A program made the position numbers and the translations under genes. Of a stretch of DNA of 64,000 bases, positions 26,876 to 35,932 are shown in pieces; positions within the stretch are counted from its first letter, which is position 1; every line of letters starts with the position of its first letter. Under the pieces are notes generated by a model, which worked only from the letters and a program-made list of their open reading frames with translations, searched no databases and was not told the origin of the DNA. Source of the DNA: Streptomyces alboniger (lineage in GTDB: Bacteria > Actinomycetota > Actinomycetes > Streptomycetales > Streptomycetaceae); assembly GCF_008704395.1 (NCBI RefSeq), contig NZ_CP023695.1, positions 7,440,001 to 7,504,000 of the forward strand, in the 5' to 3' direction.

Positions 26876-28437
26876 GCACACCTGCCAACAGCACCCCGCC
26901 GAACGGCTTCTGGGCGCAGGCCGCGGCCGACCCCGCCCGCACCGTGCTCGTCGCCCCCGGTGGTGAGGAGTGGACGGCGGGCCGACTGCACGGCGCCGTC
27001 AACCAGTTGGTGCACGGGCTGCGGGCCGCCGGTCTGGAGCGCGGCGACGCGTTCGCCGTGGTCCTGCCCAACGGGGTGGAGTTCTTCACCGCGTATCTGG
27101 CCGCCGCCCAGGCCGGTTTCTACCTCGTCCCTGTCAATCACCACCTGGTGGGCCCCGAGATCGCCTGGATCGTCGCCGACTCCGGCGCCAAGGTGCTGAT
27201 CGCGCACGAGAGGTTCGCCGACGCGGCCATGGCGGCGGCCGACGAGGCGATGCTCCCCGCAACCCACCGCTATGCCGTGGGCGACGTGCCGGGATTCCGT
27301 CCCTACCGCCAACTCCTGGACGGGCACCCGGAGTCCGTACCCGAAGACCGCACGCTCGGCTGGGTCATGAACTACACCTCGGGCACCACCGGCCGCCCCC
27401 GCGGCATCCGCCGACCGCTGTCCGGCAAGCTCCCCGAGGAGGCCTACCTCGGCGGTTTCCTCGGCATCTTCGGCATCAAGCCCTTCGACGGCAACGTCCA
27501 CCTGGTCTGCTCACCGCTCTACCACACCGCCGTCCTCCAATTCGCGGGCGCCGCCCTGCACATCGGTCATCCGCTGGTCGTCATGGACAGGTGGACGCCC
27601 GAGGAGATGCTCCGTCTCATCGACGTGCACAAGTGCACGCACACCCACATGGTGCCGACCCAGTTCCACCGCCTGCTCGCGCTGCCCGACGCGACGAGAG
27701 CCGCGTACGACGTGTCCTCGATGCGGCACGCGATCCACGGCGCCGCCCCCTGCCCCGACCATGTGAAGCGGGCGATGATCGAATGGTGGGGCGAGTGCGT
27801 CGAGGAGTACTACGCCGCCAGCGAGGGCGGCGGCGCCTTCGCCACCGCGCAGGACTGGCTGAAGAAGCCCGGCACGGTCGGCAAGGCCTGGCCCATCAGC
27901 GAGCTGGCCGTCTTCGACGACGAGGGGAACCGCCTGCCGCCCGGTCAACTCGGCACCGTCTACATGAAGATGACCACCGGCGGATTCTCGTACCACAAGG
28001 ACGAGTCGAAGACGAAGAAGAACCGCATCGGCGACTTCTTCACCGTCGGCGACCTGGGGCTGCTGGACGAGGACGGCTATCTCTTCCTGCGCGACCGCAA
28101 GATCGACATGATCATCTCGGGCGGCGTGAACATCTACCCCGCCGAGATCGAGTCGGCGCTGCTCACGCACTCCGCCGTCGCCGACGCCGCCGCCTTCGGG
28201 ATCCCGCACGACGACTGGGGCGAGCAGGTCAAGGCGGTCGTCGAGGTCGCCGAGGGCAGGACCGCAGACGACGCCCTCGCCGCCGACATCCTCGCCCACT
28301 GCGAGCACCGCCTCGCGGGCTACAAGCGGCCCAAGAGCGTCGACTTCATCGAGACGATGCCCCGCGACCCGAACGGCAAGCTGTACAAGAGGCGGCTGCG
28401 CGACCCGTACTGGGAGGGACGCGAGCGCGCCATGTGA
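26872..28437 (+). CDS. Acyl-CoA synthetase (AMP-forming)
   Basis: A 521-residue adenylate-forming ligase that would activate a carboxylic acid to its CoA thioester. Motifs: P-loop-like NYTSGTTGRPRGIRR (about 165-179), YYAASEGGG, the hinge/adenine region DFFTVGDLGLLDEDGYLFLRDRKIDMIISGGVNIYP, and the C-terminal catalytic Lys in PRDPNGKLYKR. GTG 26872 overlaps the NMO stop (GTGA), so the two are translationally coupled. Reads like the long/medium-chain FadD-type ligases of actinomycetes; the exact substrate cannot be told. Confidence 0.93.
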   Translation: MSTPANSTPPNGFWAQAAADPARTVLVAPGGEEWTAGRLHGAVNQLVHGLRAAGLERGDAFAVVLPNGVEFFTAYLAAAQAGFYLVPVNHHLVGPEIAWIVADSGAKVLIAHERFADAAMAAADEAMLPATHRYAVGDVPGFRPYRQLLDGHPESVPEDRTLGWVMNYTSGTTGRPRGIRRPLSGKLPEEAYLGGFLGIFGIKPFDGNVHLVCSPLYHTAVLQFAGAALHIGHPLVVMDRWTPEEMLRLIDVHKCTHTHMVPTQFHRLLALPDATRAAYDVSSMRHAIHGAAPCPDHVKRAMIEWWGECVEEYYAASEGGGAFATAQDWLKKPGTVGKAWPISELAVFDDEGNRLPPGQLGTVYMKMTTGGFSYHKDESKTKKNRIGDFFTVGDLGLLDEDGYLFLRDRKIDMIISGGVNIYPAEIESALLTHSAVADAAAFGIPHDDWGEQVKAVVEVAEGRTADDALAADILAHCEHRLAGYKRPKSVDFIETMPRDPNGKLYKRRLRDPYWEGRERAM

Positions 28438-28441
28438 GGGA

Positions 28442-28473
28442 GGGGCGACGGGCCGCCGAGTGGCCCGTCCCCC
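28442..28473. terminator. Bidirectional terminator hairpin
   Basis: GACGGGCC (28447-28454) pairs with GGCCCGTC (28462-28469); GGGG/CCCC outside extend the stem past one bulged base. It lies between the convergent acyl-CoA synthetase and acylase genes. Confidence 0.7.
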
Positions 28474-28495
28474 CTGCCTCAACTGCCTTGCGGCG

Positions 28496-30901
28496 TCAAC
28501 GGCGTTCGCGCACCCGCACCACCTTCAGCGCGGGATCGCCGAGGATGTCCTTCTCGCAGAAGCGCGACGTCACCCAGCGTTCCTTCGCATACAGCCGCGT
28601 CTGATCGCTGTAATGCGGCGAGTCCGGGTTGGCGGACTGGGAGTACGTCAGCAGCGTACGGGCCTTCGGGCAGCGGCCCTCGCTCCAGCCGACCGCCTGG
28701 ATGTGGCTCGACCCGTGCGTGACCTCGGTGTAGCCCTCCTTCGGGCTCCAGGTGGGGTCGATCTTGTTCCATACGCCGAGGGACTCCGTACCGCCGTGTA
28801 TCGGCAGGCGCTCGCCGCCGCGTACGACGTACTGGTTCTCACCCAGCGGCGCGTCGAGCGCGATCCCCGCCGCGTTCAGCTCGGCCACCGCGTCGGCCAG
28901 CGCCTTCGGGAACTCCGGTGCCGTCGTGTCGAGGGTGTTCGGCGTGCGCACCGGGTCGGCCGCGGAGAACGGCACCTTCCACAGCCGCGCGTTCGGCACC
29001 GTCGCCGTCAGCTTGCGCCAGAAGCGGTCGAAGAGCAGCGCGCCCCGGCTGTCGGTGTTCATGGTGCGGTCCCAACGCGCCAGCACCGTACAGGCCTTGG
29101 ACACGTCGACGGGCTTGCCGTCGCTGCCCGTCGCGGTGCCACCGGGCAGGGCCGCGCAGGCCTTCGCGGTGTCCTCCCCGGCGAGATCCGCCGCGGGCAC
29201 GCGGTTCGCGAACTGCTGGCGTTGCAGGTCCCCGACCGTCAGGCCGCCCCTCTTCGCCATCGCGGAGACGTCCTCGATGGCGCCGCGCGTGCGCACCGAG
29301 CGCTGGGTGCCGAGGGAGCCGAAGACCCGCTCATAGCCGGTGATCGGCCGGTCGGCGTTGGTCAGCCACGCGCTGTCGTTGGAGTTCTCCACGTACGGGG
29401 TGTCCTTGAGCGTCGGCATCCGCGAAGGACCGAAGATCCCGGGCTGCACCGCGTCCCTGTCGGAGCCGAGCGCGCACGCGCCCCGCGAGCCGTCGAGCAC
29501 CGCGACGCCCGACACCGGGTAGGTGACCTTGCCGAGGTCCGTGCTGCAACGCCGCACCAGCTCGTCGGTGATGCGGGGAAGCACCTGCGACTGCGTGAAC
29601 AACGACCGGCCGCGCCGGTCCGCCGCGACGGTGTTCACCCAGGGCAGTCCCTGCGTGTCGCGAAGGGCCTTGAGGATGCCGGCGGTGGACCGGGCCTTGC
29701 CGAAGCCGATACCGGTGTCGTTGCCGCGCAGGTTCACGGCGTTCGGGTCGTTGAGCGCGTACGCCGTGGTCGAGGACCAGGGCAGCGGCAGCTGCGGGCC
29801 AAGGCCGGTGATGACGGGGCCGTAGCGGGTCCACCACTGGGTGCGGGTCACCGGGGCGCCGCCCTTCACGGGCACCGTGACGGTCCGCTTCGTCATCCTG
29901 TGCGGCTTGCCGTCCACCAGGTAGGTGGTCGGATCGGCCGGGTCCAGGGTGAGCTGGTGGAAGTTGAGGGGGACGCCGGTGGCGACGGTGTGGCTCCACG
30001 CCACGTCACCGTTGAAGCCGATGTTGACCACGCCGGTGCCGATCAACGAAGCGCCGGACACGTTCAGTTCGCCCGGGATGGTCTGTTGCGACTGCCAGAA
30101 GCGGCGCCCGCCCTGCCAGGGGTAGTGGGGGTTGCCGAGCAGCAGGCCCCTGCCGTTCGCCGTGGTCCCACCGTTGAACGCGACGGCGTTGGAGCCCATG
30201 TCGGAGTCCCGCGCCGAGAACAGTTCCCGGGCGGCCTGTGCCGAGCGGCGCGGGTCGGCCGCGCGGTCCCTGGCCGCCTCGCCCGGCGGCCGTGCGCCCG
30301 TGATGCCGTCGACGCCGCGCCCCTGCCCGCCGAGCACCTGCACCGCGAAGCCGTGCCGGGCCACGTCGAGCGCGGTGATCGGGCGGACCCAGTCGGCCTT
30401 CGCGCAGGCCGCGTCGGTGACGCGGTTCTGGGCCAGCCAGGCGTTGTAGCCCGCGGCGAAGCCGCGCATCAGCTCCTTCGTCTCCCGGCTGGGGCCCGCG
30501 GGGGCGGGCCGCTTCAGGAGCTTCTCCACGGTCCCGGCCTTCCGTACACCGCGGAAGTACAGATCGCTGCTGAGGTTCGTGGAGGCCGACGACAGGGCGG
30601 CGCCGGGGGAGGCCTCGGCCCCGAAGTGGCGCGAGCGCTCGCCGCGTACGGTCACATAACCGTCGGCGAGCGTGCACACCTGGTCGGCGGCCTGCGCCCA
30701 GCCCGTGCCGAAGCCGAGGTTGGCGTAGTCCTTGGCGAGGATGTGCGGAATGCCGTACTGCGTGTAGCGGATGGTGGCGTGCAGGCCGCCGCCCGATGGG
30801 TGTGCGTCGCGCGGAGCGGCCACCGCACCGGCCGGCAGCAGGGCCACCGCGGTGAGCAAGGTGATCCCGGCGGCGGCCAGACGTCTCGTACGGGTACGCA
30901 A
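28496..30901 (-). CDS. Secreted penicillin-acylase-family (AHL/lipopeptide) acylase
   Basis: An 801-residue Ntn-hydrolase precursor. Sec signal peptide at residues 1-28 (MRTRTRRLAAAGITLLTAVALLPAGAVAA). The autocatalytic site is G236-S237 (DMGSNAVAFNG): Ser237 becomes the N-terminal nucleophile of the beta subunit after spacer removal. GNPHYPW, SHTVATGVPLNFHQLTLDP and LGENQYVVRGGERLPIHGG are family signatures. Size and sequence resemble Streptomyces AhlM and Actinoplanes aculeacin acylase, which cleave acyl-homoserine lactones and lipopeptides at the amide bond. It probably works outside the cell in signal quenching, antibiotic detoxification or acyl scavenging. Confidence 0.9.
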   Translation of the reverse strand: MRTRTRRLAAAGITLLTAVALLPAGAVAAPRDAHPSGGGLHATIRYTQYGIPHILAKDYANLGFGTGWAQAADQVCTLADGYVTVRGERSRHFGAEASPGAALSSASTNLSSDLYFRGVRKAGTVEKLLKRPAPAGPSRETKELMRGFAAGYNAWLAQNRVTDAACAKADWVRPITALDVARHGFAVQVLGGQGRGVDGITGARPPGEAARDRAADPRRSAQAARELFSARDSDMGSNAVAFNGGTTANGRGLLLGNPHYPWQGGRRFWQSQQTIPGELNVSGASLIGTGVVNIGFNGDVAWSHTVATGVPLNFHQLTLDPADPTTYLVDGKPHRMTKRTVTVPVKGGAPVTRTQWWTRYGPVITGLGPQLPLPWSSTTAYALNDPNAVNLRGNDTGIGFGKARSTAGILKALRDTQGLPWVNTVAADRRGRSLFTQSQVLPRITDELVRRCSTDLGKVTYPVSGVAVLDGSRGACALGSDRDAVQPGIFGPSRMPTLKDTPYVENSNDSAWLTNADRPITGYERVFGSLGTQRSVRTRGAIEDVSAMAKRGGLTVGDLQRQQFANRVPAADLAGEDTAKACAALPGGTATGSDGKPVDVSKACTVLARWDRTMNTDSRGALLFDRFWRKLTATVPNARLWKVPFSAADPVRTPNTLDTTAPEFPKALADAVAELNAAGIALDAPLGENQYVVRGGERLPIHGGTESLGVWNKIDPTWSPKEGYTEVTHGSSHIQAVGWSEGRCPKARTLLTYSQSANPDSPHYSDQTRLYAKERWVTSRFCEKDILGDPALKVVRVRERR

Positions 30902-31019
30902 GGGTGCCTCCCAACAGCGTTGACGGAAGGGGCGGTTGAGCGTACCAAGCGGTATGTCATCTGGGGGCCCCTTGACCGGGGCCTGTGGCGTCCCTTGAGG
31001 CGGCGTGCCGTGTGGTCCC

Positions 31020-31049
31020 TTGACCCGGGTGGTGTGGGAGACACAGGAT
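31020..31049 (+). promoter_or_regulatory. Probable promoter of the fadD-STAND operon
   Basis: TTGACC (31020-31025) and CAGGAT (31044-31049) form a good -35/-10 pair with an 18-base spacer, ending 6 bases before ATG 31056. Transcription would start at or near the ATG, giving a leaderless message. CCCTTGA occurs three times upstream (30969-30975, 30992-30998, 31017-31023) at 23-25 base spacing, the last overlapping the -35. Confidence 0.55.
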
Positions 31050-31055
31050 CACGCC

Positions 31056-32564
31056 ATGACGGGTGTACGGGAGAGCACGGTCGACGCAGTCCTCAGCCGC
31101 AGCGCGCGCCGCACACCGCGCCGGACGGCACTCCACTACGGCGAGCGGTCCTGGACCTACGAGGAACTGGACGACGCCGTCTCGCGCGCCGCCCGCGTAC
31201 TGCGCGACCACGCCCTGGCGCCGGGCGAGCGGGTCGGCGCCTACGCCCACAACTCCGACGCCTATCTGATCGGCTTCCTCGCCTGCGCGCGGGCGGGCCT
31301 GGTGCACGTGCCGGTCAACCAGAACCTCACCGGCGACGACCTGACGTACATCCTGCGCCAGTCCGGCAGCTCGCTCGTCCTCACCGACCCGGACCTCGCG
31401 GAGCGTCTCCCCGCCGACCTGCCGGCCCTGCCCCTGCGCGACACGGACGGTTCGCTGCTCGCGCGGCTCGCCGCGTCACCCGCGTACGAGGGACAAGGCC
31501 CCCGCGGCGACGATCTGGCGCAGCTGCTCTACACCTCGGGCACCACTGCCCGGCCGAAGGGCGCCATGATGTCCCACCGCGCACTCGTCCACGAGTACGC
31601 GAGCGCGATCACCGCCCTGGACCTCAAGGAGGGCGACAAGCCCGTCCACTCGCTGCCGCTCTACCACTCGGCGCAGATGCACGTCTTCCTCATGCCCTAC
31701 CTCGCGGTCGGCGCCGAGAACACCGTGCTCGACGCGCCGGACGCCGAGCGGATCCTCGACCTCGTCGAGACCGGGCGCGCCGACAGCCTGTTCGCGCCGC
31801 CCACCGTGTGGATCGGCCTCGCGAACCACCCAGGCTTCGCCACCCGCGACCTAGGCGCGCTGCGCAAGGCGTACTACGGTGCGTCGGCCATGCCGGTGCC
31901 GGTCCTGGAACGACTGCGTTCCACGCTGCCCGGTCTCGGCTTCTACAACTGCTTCGGGCAGAGTGAGATCGGCCCGCTCGCCACCGTCCTCGGACCCGAT
32001 GAGCACGAGGGCCGGATGGACTCCTGCGGGCGGCCCGTCCTGTTCGTCGAGGCGCGCCTCGTCGACGAGCACGGCCGTGAGGTGCGGGACGGCAGCCGGG
32101 GCGAAGTCGTCTACCGCTCACCGCAGTTGTGCGACGGCTACTGGGACAAGCCGGAGGAAACCGCCGAGGCGTTCCGCGACGGCTGGTTCCACTCGGGGGA
32201 CCTCGCCGTGCGGGACGCGGAGGGCTATTTCACCGTCGTGGACCGCGTCAAGGACGTCATCAACTCCGGTGGCGTGCTCGTCGCCTCCCGCCAGGTCGAG
32301 GACGCGCTGTACGCCCACGCGGGCGTCGCGGAGGCCGCCGTGATCGGGCTGCCGGACGAACGCTGGATCGAGGCGGTCACCGCCGTCGTCGTACGCAAGG
32401 ACGCAGAGCTGTCGGAGGCCGAACTCATCGCCCACGCCCGCGAGAGGCTCGCCCACTTCAAGGCGCCCAAGCGGGTCCTGTTCGTGCACGAGCTGCCGCG
32501 CAACGCCAGCGGGAAGATCCTCAAGCGGGAGCTGCGGGACCGCTTCGGTGACGGCATCATGTGA
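31056..32564 (+). CDS. Acyl-CoA synthetase (FadD-type)
   Basis: A 502-residue adenylate-forming ligase. Motifs: LLYTSGTTARPKGAMMSH (about 155-172), FYNCFGQSEIGPLATV, WFHSGDLAVRDAEGYFTVVDRVKDVINSGGVLVASRQVED, and catalytic Lys in PRNASGKILKREL near the C terminus. Reads as a fatty-acyl or short-chain acyl-CoA synthetase. Start ATG 31056, likely leaderless. Its stop overlaps the GTG of the large NTPase-TPR gene, an unusual coupling of a metabolic enzyme to a STAND-like protein. Divergent from the acylase gene, which would release fatty acids that this ligase could activate (inference). Confidence 0.92.
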   Translation: MTGVRESTVDAVLSRSARRTPRRTALHYGERSWTYEELDDAVSRAARVLRDHALAPGERVGAYAHNSDAYLIGFLACARAGLVHVPVNQNLTGDDLTYILRQSGSSLVLTDPDLAERLPADLPALPLRDTDGSLLARLAASPAYEGQGPRGDDLAQLLYTSGTTARPKGAMMSHRALVHEYASAITALDLKEGDKPVHSLPLYHSAQMHVFLMPYLAVGAENTVLDAPDAERILDLVETGRADSLFAPPTVWIGLANHPGFATRDLGALRKAYYGASAMPVPVLERLRSTLPGLGFYNCFGQSEIGPLATVLGPDEHEGRMDSCGRPVLFVEARLVDEHGREVRDGSRGEVVYRSPQLCDGYWDKPEETAEAFRDGWFHSGDLAVRDAEGYFTVVDRVKDVINSGGVLVASRQVEDALYAHAGVAEAAVIGLPDERWIEAVTAVVVRKDAELSEAELIAHARERLAHFKAPKRVLFVHELPRNASGKILKRELRDRFGDGIM

Positions 32565-35500
32565 GGCAGGGGGTGGGGCAGTTGGCGGAGCGGCAGCCGT
32601 CGCGGCAGAACCTGAACAGGCGCCGTCGCCGGACCGGCTTCGTCGGCCGGCAGGGCGAGCTGGGAGTGTTCCGGGACAACCTCTCCCGGGACCCCGCGGA
32701 CGACGCCTTTCAGTATCTCTTCCACGTCCACGGCCAGGCAGGGGTCGGCAAGACGTCGATGGTGCGGCAGTGGGAGGCCCTGGCGCGCGAGGCGGGGGCG
32801 CTCACCGCCTATCTCGATGACGACGTGCACAGTGTGATCGAGGCGATGGAAGCGATCAGCGCCCAGTTCGAGCGCCAGGGCGTGGCACTGAAGGGGTTCA
32901 AGAAGCTGCTCGCGGCCTACCGGCAGCGGCGCCATGAAGCCGAATCGCCCCTGACCGTGGCGGGGGTGGGGTGTGCGCAGGACGCGGGAGGCGGGGCGTC
33001 GCCCACGGCGTCGCCGTCCAGCACCATCGCGGCGCAGGCAGGTCTCGCCGGACTCGGGATGGTGCCGGGCATGGGTGCGGTCGCCGGTGCCATGGACCCG
33101 CAGCAGCTCGCCCAGGGCGCCGATCGGATACGTGCCTCGCTCAGTGGCCGGTTCCGCAACCACGCCGATGTCCAACTGGTGCTGTCTCCCGTGCGGATGC
33201 TGACGCCGGTGTTCATGGACGACCTGGCGGAGGCGGCCGCACGGAGTCCACGGGTCGTGCTGTTCTTCGACGTCTTCGAGCGGACCAGCCCCGTTCTGAA
33301 CGAGTGGCTGCGGGACATCCTGGTCGGTGAGGAGTACCCAGGCCTGCCCGTCAACGTCCTGGCCGTCCTGTCAGGGCAGGGGCGGCTCGACGCCCGGTGC
33401 TGGGGAGACCATCTGGATCTGGTGGCCGACATCCCGCTCGCGGTCTTCACCGAGGAGGAGGCCCGGCAACTGCTGGCGGCCCGGGGCGTCACGCATGAGG
33501 AGACCATCCAGGTCATCCTGCATCTGACGGGGCGGCTGCCGGTTCTGGTCGACACGCTCGCACTGAACCGCCCCCAGGAGCCGGGGGAGGTCGCCGACCC
33601 TTCCGAGACGGCGGTCGAACGGTTCCTGAAGTGGGTGTCGACCCCCGAGCAACGGGCCGCGGCCCAGGCCTGCGCGCTGCCTCTGCAAATGGACGAGGAC
33701 ATCTACCGGGAGACGGTCCCCGAGGCGCTGGCCGATCAGTACGGCTGGCTGCGCGGTCTCCCCTTCGTCACCGGCCAGGCAGGCCGGTGCCGCTACCACG
33801 ACGTCGTCCGCGCCGCCATGCTCCGGCTGCAACGCACCCAGTCACCCACGCGCTGGCAACAGCAGCACACGCGGCTCGCCGACATCCATCGTCGGCGAGG
33901 CCAGGCTCTCCAGGCGACGCTCGCACCCAACGACGGCTGGCCGCACAGCGCTTGGCGGGAGCACCGGCTCAACGAGACCTACCACCGCCTGTGCGCGCGC
34001 CCCGACCTCGCCCTGCCGGATGCCCTGCACGACCTCGTACGGGCCTGTGACGCGGGCACCGCCGTTCTGCGGCGCTGGGTACACATGGTCGTCCAGGCCG
34101 GGAAGGACTCCGCGGACGAGCGGCTCGCCTCGTGGGGGGACCGGCTCGCCGCCGCGTTCGCAGAGCCCGCCGACGACCTGGTCTCCGCTCTGTCACTGGT
34201 ACTCGCCGCCCCGGAACTCCCCGCCGAGGACCGCACCTTGGCCCACATGCTCCGAGGCCGCCAACACCGCAGGTCCGGCGAGTACGAAGCGGCCTTGACG
34301 GACTACGCCCGCGCTCTGGCGCTGACTCCGGACTTCGCCCGCGCGCTGTACGGCCGGGGCGAGACCCTCCGGCTGATGGGACGTTACGACCGGGCACTGC
34401 ACAGCCTTTCCAGGGCGCTGGACGTGGAGCCCGACGACCCCTGGAGCATCCTGGCCCGCGGACAGACCTATGAGGCGATGGGCCGCTACGACGACGCCCT
34501 CGCTGATTTCAGCCGTCTGAAGGAGAGCGACGACGACGTGGGTTGGTGTGCCCTTTTCCACCGGGGGGACACCTACCGGTCCATGGGCCGCTACACCGAG
34601 GCTCTGGCCGACTGCGACGAAGCCATCGGACGCAAACCGGACGATGCCTGGGCCGTGGTCCGGCGTGGCATGGTCTACCAGGCCATGGGCCGTGTCGAGG
34701 AAGCTCTCGCCGACTACGACCACGCCGCTGAGCAGCAGGCCACTCGGGCCTGGGCGTGCACCGTGCGCGCCCAGATCCATCGTTCCGCCCGCCGGTTCGA
34801 GGCGGCGCTGGCCGACCACGACCGCGCCGGCGAAGCCGAGCCGCACGACGCGTGGGTCATCGGCAACCGCGCGGAGACGTACCAGGCCATGGGCCGCTAT
34901 GACGATGCGCTCGCCGACCACGACCGTGCGATCGAGCTGGACCCGGAAGGCGCGTGGGTCATCGCCAATCGGGGGGACACCTATCGGGCCATGGGCCGCT
35001 ATGAAGAGGCTGGGGCCGACTACGACAGTGCCGTCCGATTCCAGCCGGAAGAACCCTGGCACTTGGTCCGGCGAGGTTGGGCCCATGAGGGGATGGGGCG
35101 CTGCGACGACGCTCTGGCCGACTACGACCGTGCCATCGAGATGGCTCCCGCGCAGGCCTGGATGTGGGCTGTGCGCGCCCAGTTCCTTCAGCGCGTCGGG
35201 CGGTACGAAGACGCGCTGGCCGACGACGACCGTGCCATCGAGCTGGATCCGGGCAACGCCTCGGTCCTCTCCAGCCGGGCCTACGTTTTCCGCTTGCTGA
35301 GGCGGTACGAGGACGCGCTCGCCGATTACGACCGTGTGATCGCGCTCGATCCGACGGACGAATGGGCCTTCGTCGGCAGGGGAGAGGCATACCGGGCCCT
35401 GGGCCGCTACGAAGAGGCCGTGGCCGACTACGACCATGCCATCGAGGTGGATCCGGAAGAACCCTGGAGGTTGTCCAAGCGCGCGCTGGCATACCGGGCG

Positions 35501-35908
35501 CTGGGGCGGTACGAGGACGCGCTCGCCGACTGCTACCACGTCCTGCGGATCCGGCCCGACAACGCCTGGTACCACTTGGAATGCGCGGTGGTCCTCAGGC
35601 TGCTGCGGCGGCGGCCGGAGGCCGGTGACCACATCCGGCGGGCCGTGGAGATCTACTCCGACGAGGCAGACGGTGAAGGCCCCGCGGCCGCCCATGCGCG
35701 AGGCAATCTGCTGGTGGTCCACTGCGCGGCCGACGCGTGGGGCGAGGCGGCCGCGGAACTGGAACGCTTCCTGGCGTGCGGCCCCCGCAGGCGACGTATC
35801 CGTGAAGCGCTGGACGACCTGAAGGACCTCCAGGGGGTCCTGCCCATGGACCATCAACAGATGGAACCCATCCGCCGGCGGCTGGAGGGTGCCGTGACTC
35901 TGCCATGA
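32561..35908 (+). CDS. STAND-like P-loop NTPase with C-terminal TPR array
   Basis: A 1115-residue protein. Residues about 24-330 are an AAA/STAND-type NTPase: GFVGRQGEL entry motif, Walker A HGQAGVGKTS (residues 57-66, Lys64), and Walker-B-like RVVLFFDVFE. A winged-helix/helical middle region follows. From about residue 575 on are some 13-14 TPRs of 34 residues (RG.TYRAMGRYDDALADYDRAIELDP type), strongly alike, so the DNA is repetitive with a 102-bp period (about 34270-35660). Start is GTG 32561, overlapping the acyl-CoA synthetase stop. STAND-TPR proteins act as signal-sensing switches; an effector domain is not evident. Target unknown. Confidence 0.88.
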   Translation: MRQGVGQLAERQPSRQNLNRRRRRTGFVGRQGELGVFRDNLSRDPADDAFQYLFHVHGQAGVGKTSMVRQWEALAREAGALTAYLDDDVHSVIEAMEAISAQFERQGVALKGFKKLLAAYRQRRHEAESPLTVAGVGCAQDAGGGASPTASPSSTIAAQAGLAGLGMVPGMGAVAGAMDPQQLAQGADRIRASLSGRFRNHADVQLVLSPVRMLTPVFMDDLAEAAARSPRVVLFFDVFERTSPVLNEWLRDILVGEEYPGLPVNVLAVLSGQGRLDARCWGDHLDLVADIPLAVFTEEEARQLLAARGVTHEETIQVILHLTGRLPVLVDTLALNRPQEPGEVADPSETAVERFLKWVSTPEQRAAAQACALPLQMDEDIYRETVPEALADQYGWLRGLPFVTGQAGRCRYHDVVRAAMLRLQRTQSPTRWQQQHTRLADIHRRRGQALQATLAPNDGWPHSAWREHRLNETYHRLCARPDLALPDALHDLVRACDAGTAVLRRWVHMVVQAGKDSADERLASWGDRLAAAFAEPADDLVSALSLVLAAPELPAEDRTLAHMLRGRQHRRSGEYEAALTDYARALALTPDFARALYGRGETLRLMGRYDRALHSLSRALDVEPDDPWSILARGQTYEAMGRYDDALADFSRLKESDDDVGWCALFHRGDTYRSMGRYTEALADCDEAIGRKPDDAWAVVRRGMVYQAMGRVEEALADYDHAAEQQATRAWACTVRAQIHRSARRFEAALADHDRAGEAEPHDAWVIGNRAETYQAMGRYDDALADHDRAIELDPEGAWVIANRGDTYRAMGRYEEAGADYDSAVRFQPEEPWHLVRRGWAHEGMGRCDDALADYDRAIEMAPAQAWMWAVRAQFLQRVGRYEDALADDDRAIELDPGNASVLSSRAYVFRLLRRYEDALADYDRVIALDPTDEWAFVGRGEAYRALGRYEEAVADYDHAIEVDPEEPWRLSKRALAYRALGRYEDALADCYHVLRIRPDNAWYHLECAVVLRLLRRRPEAGDHIRRAVEIYSDEADGEGPAAAHARGNLLVVHCAADAWGEAAAELERFLACGPRRRRIREALDDLKDLQGVLPMDHQQMEPIRRRLEGAVTLP

Positions 35909-35932
35909 CGAGGACACCGCCGTGACGAGGCT

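Noticed and set aside
28460..31966. Long plus-strand open frame opposite the acylase
   Set aside because: Antisense of a complete Ntn-hydrolase; sequence is low-complexity Arg/Gly/Val.
34270..35660. CRISPR-like or satellite repeat with about 102-bp period
   Set aside because: The repeat is in frame and encodes 34-residue TPRs within one protein.
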